Assembly (NCBI GenBank): GCA_029863245.1
Contig: JAOTVV010000001.1
Location: 341,316-405,315 of the forward strand
Direction: 5' to 3'
Source: Gemmatimonadota bacterium
GTDB taxonomy: Bacteria; Gemmatimonadota; Gemmatimonadetes; Gemmatimonadales; GWC2-71-9
DNA length: 64,000 bases
Part shown: piece by piece, positions 1-6,556 of the stretch
How positions within the stretch are numbered: the stretch's first letter is position 1
How the letters are laid out: each line of letters opens with the position of its first letter
Notes under the pieces: generated by a model
The model's input: only the letters and a program-made list of their open reading frames with translations
Told to the model about the DNA's origin: nothing
The model's database searches: none
Made by a program: the position numbers and the translations under genes

Positions 1-250
1 CGGCAGCCCGTAACTCCAGCCCGCCGGCGGCCGACGTCGACCCATGCCCGTCGCGAAGCGTCTTCAGCGCCGCCTCGAGCGAGCCGCGCGGAGGGTCAAT
101 CGCCGGCTCCTCCCGAGCGAGGTCCGCAACGAGAGCGCCAGCAACGCGTCGACGCTCCACCTCGCGATCGAGAGACCCGTGTGCGTCAGACGCGAGGTGC
201 GCGAGGTTCCGCGACAAGCGGACGCTCGGGGAATCGGACTCGGGTGTCAT
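1..250 (-). CDS. Unknown protein, 3' end cut off by window edge
   Basis: An open frame runs from an ATG at 250 down to base 2 with no stop (at least 83 codons). Its ATG overlaps the TGA of the P1 peptidase gene (ATGA), the same coupling used by many operons in this window, which is the main reason to believe it. The visible protein is rich in Arg, Ala, Glu and Asp, has no signal peptide or membrane segment, and I do not recognise a family. It would be the third gene of the minus-strand operon that starts with the GrdB-family selenoprotein. Confidence 0.5.
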   Translation of the reverse strand, partial: MTPESDSPSVRLSRNLAHLASDAHGSLDREVERRRVAGALVADLAREEPAIDPPRGSLEAALKTLRDGHGSTSAAGGLELRAA

Positions 251-1425
251 CGTTCCACGATACCGTGACGCTTGAGAATCTCCAGCGTGGCATCGATGGG
301 CAGCGCCTCGCCGACGCCGCGATGGCCGCGGACGGTGGTGGCGTAGAGCAAGGAGTTGTAGATCGCCTCCTCGGTGGCCTCCAGTGCGGCCAGGAACAGC
401 GGACTCATCTGGTCATTCGGCACCTCCGTCGCCTCGCGCGCCGCCGCCACCCGCACCGTGCTGAACGCAATGACGTAGTCGCCGGACCCGTTCGTCATCG
501 CGCTCCCGGTCCGGGCCAGCCCTGCCAGCGCTCGCCGCGCCAACCGCTCCAAGTTGCGGTGCGAGAGGGGCGCGTCGGTCGCCAGCACGATCATGATGGA
601 CCCGTCCGCTCGATCCTCGGTGGAGGGGTCGACGCCGCTGTCGCCCCGTATACCGTCGGGTGCGGCTTCGAGCCTGTCCCGGAGATAGTACCGTCCCATC
701 TCCCGCCCGACCGGCGCGCCGGCGATGCTGAGCATCCCGCCGAAATTGCTCTGCACCAGCGCGCCAACCGTCCACCCACCCATCGCGGGTGAGAGCATCC
801 GACTCGCGGTACCGATCCCACCCTTCCAGCCGAACGCCATCGTGCCCCGTCCGGCCCCAACGCTCCCCTGCGCCACGGGACCCCCACGGGCACCACGGAT
901 CGCCTCGAGCACGTGATGCTCCTCGATCGGTCGGCGCCGGATGTCGTTGAGGAACCCGTCGTTCGTTTCGCCCACTACGGGGTTTGCCGACCGCACCGAT
1001 TCGTTGCCTGGAAGCTCGAGCAAGTAGGTGAGGACGGCATCCGCTGCCCGCGGCACGCAGAGGGTGCAGGTGAGCACCACAGGAGACTCCAGCTCCCCGA
1101 GCTCCTGCACCTGGGTGAACCCGGCCAACTTGCCGAAGCCGTTGCCGACCACCACCGCTGCCGGAACCTTGTCACGGAAGACGTTGCCCCCGTGCGGCAG
1201 CACTGCCGTCACCCCGGTGTTGATGGAATCACCCAGCGCGAGCGTCACGTGGCCCACGCGGACCCCTGCCACGTCGGTGATCGCATTGAGGGCGCCCGTG
1301 GGGAGGATCCCCGGTTGAACACCGAGCGAGCGAATCCCAACCCGCTCCTGCGCGTCAGCCGGCATCGCGAGCGCCAACCCAGCAGCCAGCCAACCGACAA
1401 TGAACCTCGAACCAGATCGTGTCAC
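247..1425 (-). CDS. P1 family (DmpA-type) peptidase, exported
   Basis: Predicted N-terminal-nucleophile aminopeptidase of the P1/DmpA family, which cleaves N-terminal residues from peptides or D-amino-acid amides and matures by self-cleavage before a Ser. The 392-residue protein begins with a signal peptide (hydrophobic residues 8-22, ending near AQA/DAQE), so it should act in the periplasm. Family motifs are clear: ITDVAGVRVGH near residue 50, the Gly275-Ser276 pair in DGSIMIV that matches the self-cleavage site and nucleophile, then a DAPLSHRNLERLARRA segment and NGSGDYVIAFST. The GTG start at 1425 has a GAGGAG ribosome site about 8 bases upstream. It lies 23 bases after the selenoprotein gene and overlaps the next gene by ATGA. 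Confidence 0.9.
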   Translation of the reverse strand: MTRSGSRFIVGWLAAGLALAMPADAQERVGIRSLGVQPGILPTGALNAITDVAGVRVGHVTLALGDSINTGVTAVLPHGGNVFRDKVPAAVVVGNGFGKLAGFTQVQELGELESPVVLTCTLCVPRAADAVLTYLLELPGNESVRSANPVVGETNDGFLNDIRRRPIEEHHVLEAIRGARGGPVAQGSVGAGRGTMAFGWKGGIGTASRMLSPAMGGWTVGALVQSNFGGMLSIAGAPVGREMGRYYLRDRLEAAPDGIRGDSGVDPSTEDRADGSIMIVLATDAPLSHRNLERLARRALAGLARTGSAMTNGSGDYVIAFSTVRVAAAREATEVPNDQMSPLFLAALEATEEAIYNSLLYATTVRGHRGVGEALPIDATLEILKRHGIVER

Positions 1426-1448
1426 CGTTCCACTCCTCGGGCGTCACG

Positions 1449-2285
1449 CTAGGCATCAACGGGGGACGGTGGTTGCGTCGCCATCCCGACCGGCGCCGGA
1501 TAGGTCCCCCGCTTCCAGCGAAAAGGGAGCTCGAGCAGTCCGCCCGGCTCCGCGATACGGGTCACCGCACCCAACGTGGCTCGCAGCACCGCCTGCTGCT
1601 GTGCCGCGTTCCCGGGCTCACCCACCACCTGACCCAACCGAAACGGCACGAACACGTTCCGCGGCGCCGGCGTGCCCTCGATCATGCTGCGCACCACTCC
1701 CAGCGACACCGTGGGCATCCCACGCGCTTCCAGGATCCGCGCAACCAGTCCGACCGACCGGTGGCACGTCGTTCACCCCGGCACCGTCAGCACCAGGCCC
1801 ACACCATCCATCGCAAACACCTTCCCAATCTCAGCGGCACTCCGATCGAGTAGCCGTTCGAGCTGAGGTCCCGACACGTGGCCCATGAGGCCCACGTGCC
1901 GTGGCGCGACGGAACCGATCTCCCGCGCGGCGACGAGTTCCCGAAGACGGTCGATCGGAAACACACAGTTCACGTCCTCGTCGGCGGCCCGGTGATCGTA
2001 GTAGTCGTGCGTGATGCGGAGCGCCCCGGCCGCGGCGTCCCCGGGGATGATCCGAAACGACCCGTCGCCCTCCGGGTCCTGCATGTCGAACGGAGGATCG
2101 TGTGCCAAGTGCACGCCGCCCGCCGTGACGATGCCGACCCGCGAGGCCGACAGCAACGTGGCGAGCCGCGCCAGCGGCGGGAGTGGCACCTCCCCGACAG
2201 TGCCCGATCGGCGGCCATAGCGTTCGGACAGGCTTGGAACCCGGGCATAGACGCGGGACATCAGCTGATTCCACCAGCGCGTCAT
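1449..2285 (-). CDS. GrdB-family (glycine/sarcosine/betaine/proline reductase B-like) selenoprotein, in-frame UGA = Sec171
   Basis: The frame is open from ATG 2285 to TAG 1449 except for one TGA at 1775-1773. Reading it as selenocysteine gives 278 residues with Sec171 in VPG-U-TTCH, a U-x-x-C redox motif (Sec171, Cys174). Both halves match the GrdB/PrdB selenoprotein B family: upstream HDPPFDMQDPEGDGSFR, ITHDYYDH, VFPIDRLRELV and SVAPRHVGLMGH; downstream SVGLVARILEARGMPTV and FVPFRLGQVVGEPGN. Homologues carry Cys or Sec at this site, as far as I recall. A hairpin with a GGUC loop follows the UGA at a bacterial SECIS distance. GAGG precedes the start. The substrate is unknown; in gut and anaerobe complexes the family reduces C-N bonds, but no GrdA/GrdC partners are visible here. 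A sequencing error or pseudogene is less likely because no frame change occurs and conservation continues past the stop. Confidence 0.85.
1740..1775 (-). promoter_or_regulatory. SECIS-like hairpin directly after the UGA codon
   Basis: On the minus strand the UGA (1775-1773) is followed by 17 bases and then a 5-base loop GGUCG (1755-1751). The stem pairs ACCGGUC (1762-1756) with GACUGGU (1750-1744), seven pairs including one G-U, and extends after one C-U mismatch by UGC/GCG (1766-1764 with 1742-1740). Bacterial SelB-binding SECIS elements have an apical loop about 16-37 bases after the UGA and often a GGU motif in the loop, as in E. coli fdhF. This was folded by eye. Confidence 0.65.
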
Positions 2286-2373
2286 CGAGAACCTCGGGAA
2301 ATGGCGACCGTCCGTTGCGTCGGAACCGAGTGCAAACTACCATGCTTCCGGGAACCGTACCACCAGCACCTCT

Positions 2374-3717
2374 TTGACAATCGAGGGTGTCGTGTCCTGG
2401 ACGTTTGCGCCGAAATTCGATGCCGCGCACCGCGCAGCTGTTGAGACGGGGAATCCCCTCATCTACGAGGGACCACCGGCGGGCTGGGGAGTGCGCCCAC
2501 TCTTCGAGCAGATCCCTGCCTGCGCATCGCCGGGGCTGGCGACCCTCGTGCTCGCCCCCGACCTCCCCACCGCCGACGACCTCGTCGTCGAGGCTCGTGC
2601 GTGCCGTGATCTCGAGCCCGTGCATCAGGCCAGCGGACTCGCGCGGACCCGTCAACGACTTGGGGCGCAACGGGTCGGGACCCTGGTCGCATCTCCATCA
2701 GAGATCATGCAACTCCTGGAGCAGGGCGGGCTCGGCCTGGACCGCATCCAGCGCGTTGTCGTGTGTTGGCCAGAGCATCACGCGCGGCTGGGAGCTACCG
2801 GGCACCTGGACACGATCCTCGGCGAATGCGGCCAGGCACAGCGGTTCGTGGTGACCGCAGACGCCGGCGGCGTGTCCGAGTTCATGACTCGCCACGCGCG
2901 CCGTGCTCCGACGCTCGCGACCACCACCCTGCCGGTCACGCCCACCACCCCGGCTCGGTACGCCGTCGTGGGCCGGCCCCATCTCGTCGCCACTGTGCGC
3001 GCCGCCCTCGACACCCTCTGCCCCACGTCGGTGCTGATCTGGGATCCGACGGCCGCGACGGCGCGATGGAGCGACTATCGTGCGGAGGACGGGATCAGCA
3101 TCGGGCACGACGTCGGCACCCAGCAGGTGGACCTCGTGATTGGCACGGAGGTTCCGACAGTCGAGGCGCTGCGCGCGATGCACGAGATCGCCGGACGCGT
3201 GATCCTGTTCGTCCGTCCGTGGCAGCAAGCGTATCTGCGGCGCATTGCCGCACCCCTGACGGCGATCCATGTCGATGCGGAGGTAGACCGGGCCCGCGAC
3301 GCGCGGGCACGCCTGCGGGCGGCAGTGCGGGAGCGCATCGAGGGTGGAGGGACCGAGGACAGTTTGCTCGCCCTCGCGCCGCTCCTCGACGAGCACGATC
3401 CGGCGTTGGTCGCCGCGGCGTTGCTCGCGATGCGGGACACCGCGGACACCTCCGGTCCATCCCTCCCCGAGGGCGTGCCGCTGTGGGTGCACGTGCGCCT
3501 CAGCATCGGGCGCCGCGAGGGTCTTCGGCCCGGCGACGTCGTCGGTGCCCTGCTCAATGCCGCCGGCCTCGCAAAGGACGACGTCGGGCGGGTGGACCTG
3601 CGGGAAAACTTCACGGTGGTCGAAGTACGCGCAGAGGCCGCCGATGCCGCCCGCAGGGGGCTCGACGGCCTCTCGCTGAAGGGCCGGTCCGTGTCGGCCC
3701 GCTTCGACCGGAAGTAA
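2374..3717 (+). CDS. Degenerate DEAD-box protein with C-terminal DbpA-type RNA-binding domain
   Basis: The 447-residue protein has the layout of a DbpA/DeaD RNA helicase: two RecA-like domains, a linker (ALAPLLDEHDPALVAAALL) and a C-terminal DbpA RNA-binding domain (about 370-447, VPLWVHVRLSIGRREGLRPG through SLKGRSVSARF). The catalytic motifs are missing: the Walker A position reads GPPAGWGVRP with no Lys-Thr, the DEAD box position reads CWPEH, and the SAT position reads TAD. The fold is therefore probably kept as an RNA-binding scaffold without ATP hydrolysis. The start is the TTG at 2374, with GTG 2392 as an alternative; a clear ribosome site was not seen. It is transcribed divergently from the selenoprotein operon and ends 7 bases from the end of the HU gene. 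Confidence 0.8.
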   Translation: MTIEGVVSWTFAPKFDAAHRAAVETGNPLIYEGPPAGWGVRPLFEQIPACASPGLATLVLAPDLPTADDLVVEARACRDLEPVHQASGLARTRQRLGAQRVGTLVASPSEIMQLLEQGGLGLDRIQRVVVCWPEHHARLGATGHLDTILGECGQAQRFVVTADAGGVSEFMTRHARRAPTLATTTLPVTPTTPARYAVVGRPHLVATVRAALDTLCPTSVLIWDPTAATARWSDYRAEDGISIGHDVGTQQVDLVIGTEVPTVEALRAMHEIAGRVILFVRPWQQAYLRRIAAPLTAIHVDAEVDRARDARARLRAAVRERIEGGGTEDSLLALAPLLDEHDPALVAAALLAMRDTADTSGPSLPEGVPLWVHVRLSIGRREGLRPGDVVGALLNAAGLAKDDVGRVDLRENFTVVEVRAEAADAARRGLDGLSLKGRSVSARFDRK

Positions 3718-3724
3718 AGCCCGC

Positions 3725-4006
3725 TTAGTTCAGCGCGTCCTTGAGTGCCTGGCCGGCCTTGAACGCCGGAAGGGTCGCGGCCTGGATCTGGATAGCGTTA
3801 CCGGTGCGCGGGTCACGACCGGTTCGGGCCTTGCGCTGGCGGGCGACGAACGTCCCGAACCCCGTGATCTGCACCTTCTTGCCCTTCTTCAACGCACCGG
3901 CGATGAGCCCGGCGTCACCGAAGATCGCCTCGATGGCGCGTCCCGCATCCGCCTTTGACAGGCCAGCCTGCGAGGCCAGCGCCTCGGTCAGTTCCGTCTT
4001 GTTCAC
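3725..4006 (-). CDS. hup: HU-family DNA-binding protein
   Basis: A 93-residue HU/IHF-family nucleoid protein that bends and compacts DNA as a dimer. It shows the standard HU order: N-terminal helices (NKTELTEALASQAGLSK), the core GFGTF segment (KVQITGFGTFVARQRKAR), the DNA-clasping arm ending in GRDPRTG, and the C-terminal PAFKAGQALKDAL helix. The start is GTG 4006 because AAAGGGGG lies just upstream with a 6-base gap and the family begins MNK. The frame stays open far upstream over tdk, but that extension has no ribosome site and is not HU-like. The intergenic region shared with tdk holds a palindrome at 4109-4120. Confidence 0.95.
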   Translation of the reverse strand: MNKTELTEALASQAGLSKADAGRAIEAIFGDAGLIAGALKKGKKVQITGFGTFVARQRKARTGRDPRTGNAIQIQAATLPAFKAGQALKDALN

Positions 4007-4108
4007 CGCGTACCCCCTTTGAAATAGGATTGACCTTCCGGTCGAGTTCCGACCGCCCTCCGCCGCGGCCGTGCTGGAATCAAAGAAAGGGGGAAGGGAT
4101 CGGATTTG

Positions 4109-4120
4109 GCAAGCGCTTGC
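4109..4120. promoter_or_regulatory. Perfect 12-bp palindrome GCAAGCGCTTGC between hup and tdk
   Basis: GCAAGCGCTTGC is self-complementary and has the AAGCGCTT centre typical of LacI/GalR-family operators (compare TGNAANCGNTTNCA). It sits 103 bases upstream of the HU start and 52 bases upstream of tdk, so it could control either gene. No LacI-family gene is visible in this window, so the regulator is unknown and the site is inference. Confidence 0.4.
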
Positions 4121-4171
4121 ACCGGCCCGCCGCGGGCGGTAGCCTCCTGCTCGGATACGGAGGATGCACGG

Positions 4172-4774
4172 ATGGTACACAGCACACGTCCCGGATGGAT
4201 CGAGGTCATCGCCGGCGTGATGTTTGCGGGGAAGAGCGAGGAGCTTATTCGACGGGTCCGACGCGCCATCATCGCCAAGTGCCGTGTCCAGGTCTTCAAA
4301 TCCCATCTGGACGACCGCTATGGGGTCTACCAGGTCACCACCCACGACGGCCTGTCCGTCGAGGCCCAGCCCGCCGACTCGTCGGCCGAGATCATGCGGG
4401 AAGTGCGGCCCGAGACCGCGGTGGTCGCGATCGACGAGGCGCAGTTCCTCGATACTGGCGTGGTGGAAGTCTGCACCGCGTTGGCCAGGCGCGGTCTCCG
4501 GGTCATCGTGGCTGGGACAGACACCGATTTTCGTGGGGAGCCGTTTGGCCCCATGCCCCACCTGCTGGCGGTGGCCGAAGTCGTGGACAAGCTCCACGCC
4601 ATCTGCGTGTGCTGCGGCGACCCCGCCTGCCGCAACCAGCGCCTGATCGATGGCCGCCCGGCCCGGTACGATTCCCCGACGATTATGGTCGGGGGAAGCG
4701 AGAGCTACGAGGCACGGTGCCGACACTGTCACGAGGTCCCGCGCAAGGACGAGGACCAAACCCGACTCCTGTGA
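4172..4774 (+). CDS. tdk: Thymidine kinase (type II)
   Basis: Phosphorylates thymidine to dTMP with ATP in the salvage pathway, in the cytoplasm. The 200-residue protein has the Walker A loop GVMFAGKS (15-22), the catalytic Glu89 in IDEAQF, the [12 protein letters not shown] substrate segment near 116-128, and a zinc lid formed by C145-x2-C148 and C183-x2-C186. The usual family length is about 190-200. ATG 4172 is preferred over the upstream TTG because GGAGG (4159-4163) lies 8 bases before it. It is followed 29 bases later by coaE on the same strand. Confidence 0.95.
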   Translation: MVHSTRPGWIEVIAGVMFAGKSEELIRRVRRAIIAKCRVQVFKSHLDDRYGVYQVTTHDGLSVEAQPADSSAEIMREVRPETAVVAIDEAQFLDTGVVEVCTALARRGLRVIVAGTDTDFRGEPFGPMPHLLAVAEVVDKLHAICVCCGDPACRNQRLIDGRPARYDSPTIMVGGSESYEARCRHCHEVPRKDEDQTRLL

Positions 4775-4803
4775 TCGTTTTCACTCACCGCACCTGCTGA
4801 TTC

Positions 4804-5967
4804 ATGCTCAACGTGGGTCTCACCGGCAACGTGGCGAGTGGCAAGTCGACCGTCGTGACACATTTCGCTGCCTGGGGCGCTACCGTGTTGGATGCCGACC
4901 GCCTGGTGCGAGAGGAACAGGCGCCGGGAACGCCGACCCACGACGCTATCATCCGCGCATTCGGGAGAGAGGTGCTGCTGGCCGACGGCACGCTCGATCG
5001 GGTTTGGCTTCGTCGTCGCATCCTGCAGGACGACACGGCCCGGGCTCGACTCAACGGAATCGTCCATCCCGCCGTCCGGAAGCGGCGTGCACGGCTCGCG
5101 GCCGCAGCGGGCGCGCGTGGCGATGCGGTCCTAGTCAACGACATTCCGCTGCTGTTCGAGGTCCTGGATCCGGACCAGTTCGATCTCGTGGTGCTCGTCG
5201 ACGCACCGGCCGACGTGCGGCGCCAGCGCCTGGTGAAACACCGCGGCCTCGCGACAGAGGACGCGGACCGGCTCATCGAGATGCAACTGCCGTCTGTCGA
5301 GAAGCGCGAGCGCAGCCACATTGTCATCGACAACACCGGAAGCCTCGCGGCTCTCGAGCGATCGGCGTGGGACGCCTGGCGCGAGCTCCGCCAGGCGGCG
5401 GCTCGCACGACCGACGGTGGTCGCGGGCCGTTGCTGATCGCCATCGCCCACGGTCAAGACCTCATCGCCACAATGCGCGGCACGGTGGCGCGGTATCGAG
5501 ATGCCGACGTCGAGATCCACGTGGTGAGCGCAACGACCACACCTTCAGTCCCGGGGTTTTCCAGAATCGTGGCCCTCGGACGGTCACCGGGCACCCTCGA
5601 TCCCGATGACGCCACTGCAACGAGCGCCCTGGCGAAGGCGGCTACCGATGGCCGGCCAACAACGGTCGTCACCTTCGGGCCCGACGGACTGAACGGCGAT
5701 GCCGATCACCGCGCCGTGCACGCCTGGACCCGCCAGGCCCTCTCGCACCTCGCTGCGCCCCCGCGCCTCATCTACCTGGCAAACGCTCCCCGCCTCGAGG
5801 CCGACCTGAAGGACCCCGTCCTGTTCGGCATCGATGTCCGTCCCTGGGCGGAGCAGGGAGTTCCAGATGAACGGCCCACCACGATCCCCTGCGGGGTGTC
5901 GATGAGATCCACGCAGGCACAGGCCAAGATGCCAGGTCGCGAGTGGTACCGAGTGGCCGCGTCATAG
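4804..5967 (+). CDS. coaE: Dephospho-CoA kinase fused to a PIG-L/LmbE-like domain
   Basis: Residues 1 to about 200 are a complete CoaE, which phosphorylates dephospho-CoA in the last step of CoA synthesis: P-loop GLTGNVASGKST (5-16), LDADRLVRE, VHPAVRKR and NDIPLLFE. CoaE normally ends near 200 residues. Here a further 185 residues follow in the same frame and resemble the PIG-L/LmbE metal-dependent deacetylase fold: AHGQDL at the AHPDDE site, VVTFGPDGLNGDADHRAV at the GxDGxxxHPDH site. The His and second Asp of the first motif and the final His of the second, which bind zinc in relatives, are kept, but the first Asp (catalytic base) is Gln. The second domain may therefore be inactive or changed in function. 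Start ATG 4804. Confidence 0.85.
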   Translation: MLNVGLTGNVASGKSTVVTHFAAWGATVLDADRLVREEQAPGTPTHDAIIRAFGREVLLADGTLDRVWLRRRILQDDTARARLNGIVHPAVRKRRARLAAAAGARGDAVLVNDIPLLFEVLDPDQFDLVVLVDAPADVRRQRLVKHRGLATEDADRLIEMQLPSVEKRERSHIVIDNTGSLAALERSAWDAWRELRQAAARTTDGGRGPLLIAIAHGQDLIATMRGTVARYRDADVEIHVVSATTTPSVPGFSRIVALGRSPGTLDPDDATATSALAKAATDGRPTTVVTFGPDGLNGDADHRAVHAWTRQALSHLAAPPRLIYLANAPRLEADLKDPVLFGIDVRPWAEQGVPDERPTTIPCGVSMRSTQAQAKMPGREWYRVAAS

Positions 5968-6009
5968 GGGACTGTCCCGAGGCATCTTCTCGACCATCGG
6001 GGAGGCCGG

Positions 6010-6038
6010 TTGACAGGCCGACGGAGGGCGCATAACCT
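6010..6038 (+). promoter_or_regulatory. Candidate sigma-70 promoter of gcvH
   Basis: TTGACA (6010-6015), 17 bases, then TAACCT (6033-6038). Transcription would start near 6045, leaving a leader of about 30 bases before the gcvH ATG, too short for a glycine riboswitch. Confidence 0.5.
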
Positions 6039-6073
6039 ACCCTCGCCGTTGAACGCCTAACCACGGAAACACC

Positions 6074-6463
6074 ATGTCCGAGATCCCTGACAATCTGCAC
6101 TACACGGAAGAGCACGAGTACGTGCGGCCGGCGGACGATGCCGGCATCGTCGTGGTTGGCATCACTGACTATGCGCAAGGCGAGCTCGGCGACGTGGTGT
6201 ACGTCGATTTGCCCGAAGTCGGTGCCAAGTTCAACGAAATGGAAGAATTTGGCTCCATCGAAGCCGTGAAAGCGGTCTCACAACTGTTCTGCCCGCTGGC
6301 TGGGGAGGTCGTGGAGATCAACCAGGCGCTCGAGGCAGATCCGGCGCTGATCAATCGCGATCCGTATGGTGAAGGGTGGATGATCAAGCTCGAGATTCGC
6401 AGCCGAGCGGACCTGGATCAGCTGCTGACCGCGGCCGACTACGCCCAGCACGTCGGGGAGTGA
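6074..6463 (+). CDS. gcvH: Glycine cleavage system H protein
   Basis: Lipoyl carrier of the glycine cleavage system; its swinging arm takes the aminomethyl group from GcvP to GcvT and then electrons to Lpd. The 129-residue protein has the lipoylation site Lys66 in GSIEAVKAVS and the usual flanking segments (TEEHEYV at the start, LGDVVYVDLPEVG, INRDPYGEGWMIKLE). Length matches the family. It precedes gcvP by 93 bases with a strong hairpin between them. gcvT is not in the window. Enzymes able to lipoylate it are encoded at 9544, 23331 and 29347. Confidence 0.97.
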   Translation: MSEIPDNLHYTEEHEYVRPADDAGIVVVGITDYAQGELGDVVYVDLPEVGAKFNEMEEFGSIEAVKAVSQLFCPLAGEVVEINQALEADPALINRDPYGEGWMIKLEIRSRADLDQLLTAADYAQHVGE

Positions 6464-6506
6464 GCAGGCGGCCGGTTTCGGGGGACGACACAACCGCTCC
6501 GCCGTG

Positions 6507-6534
6507 AAACGCCCTGGGACCCCCCGGGGCGTTT
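6507..6534 (+). terminator. Hairpin between gcvH and gcvP (attenuator or partial terminator)
   Basis: AAACGCCC (6507-6514) pairs with GGGCGTTT (6527-6534); inside it a T-G pair and GGG/CCC continue the stem to a 4-base loop. The 3' arm ends in only three T residues and no longer U-tract follows, so full termination is uncertain. It could let gcvH mRNA exceed gcvP mRNA. Confidence 0.5.
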
Positions 6535-6556
6535 GCACGCATAGAGGTAGAGAATC

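Noticed and set aside
1449..2285. Two separate short genes or a pseudogene at the GrdB-like locus
   Set aside because: The only break is one TGA with no frame change, conserved family sequence continues through it, and a SECIS-like hairpin follows. Selenocysteine explains all of it better than a broken gene.
2374..2379. TTGACA at the start of the DEAD-box-like gene as a -35 box
   Set aside because: No -10 hexamer follows at 16-18 bases; the TTG is used here as a start codon. The same applies to TTGACA at 44156.
4007..4759. Long N-terminal extension of HU on the minus strand, overlapping tdk
   Set aside because: HU begins with MNKTEL at GTG 4006 behind a clear ribosome site; the extension has no family similarity and lies antisense to tdk.
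5968..6073. Glycine riboswitch ahead of gcvH
   Set aside because: The predicted promoter leaves about 30 bases of leader and no tandem aptamer-like structure was seen.
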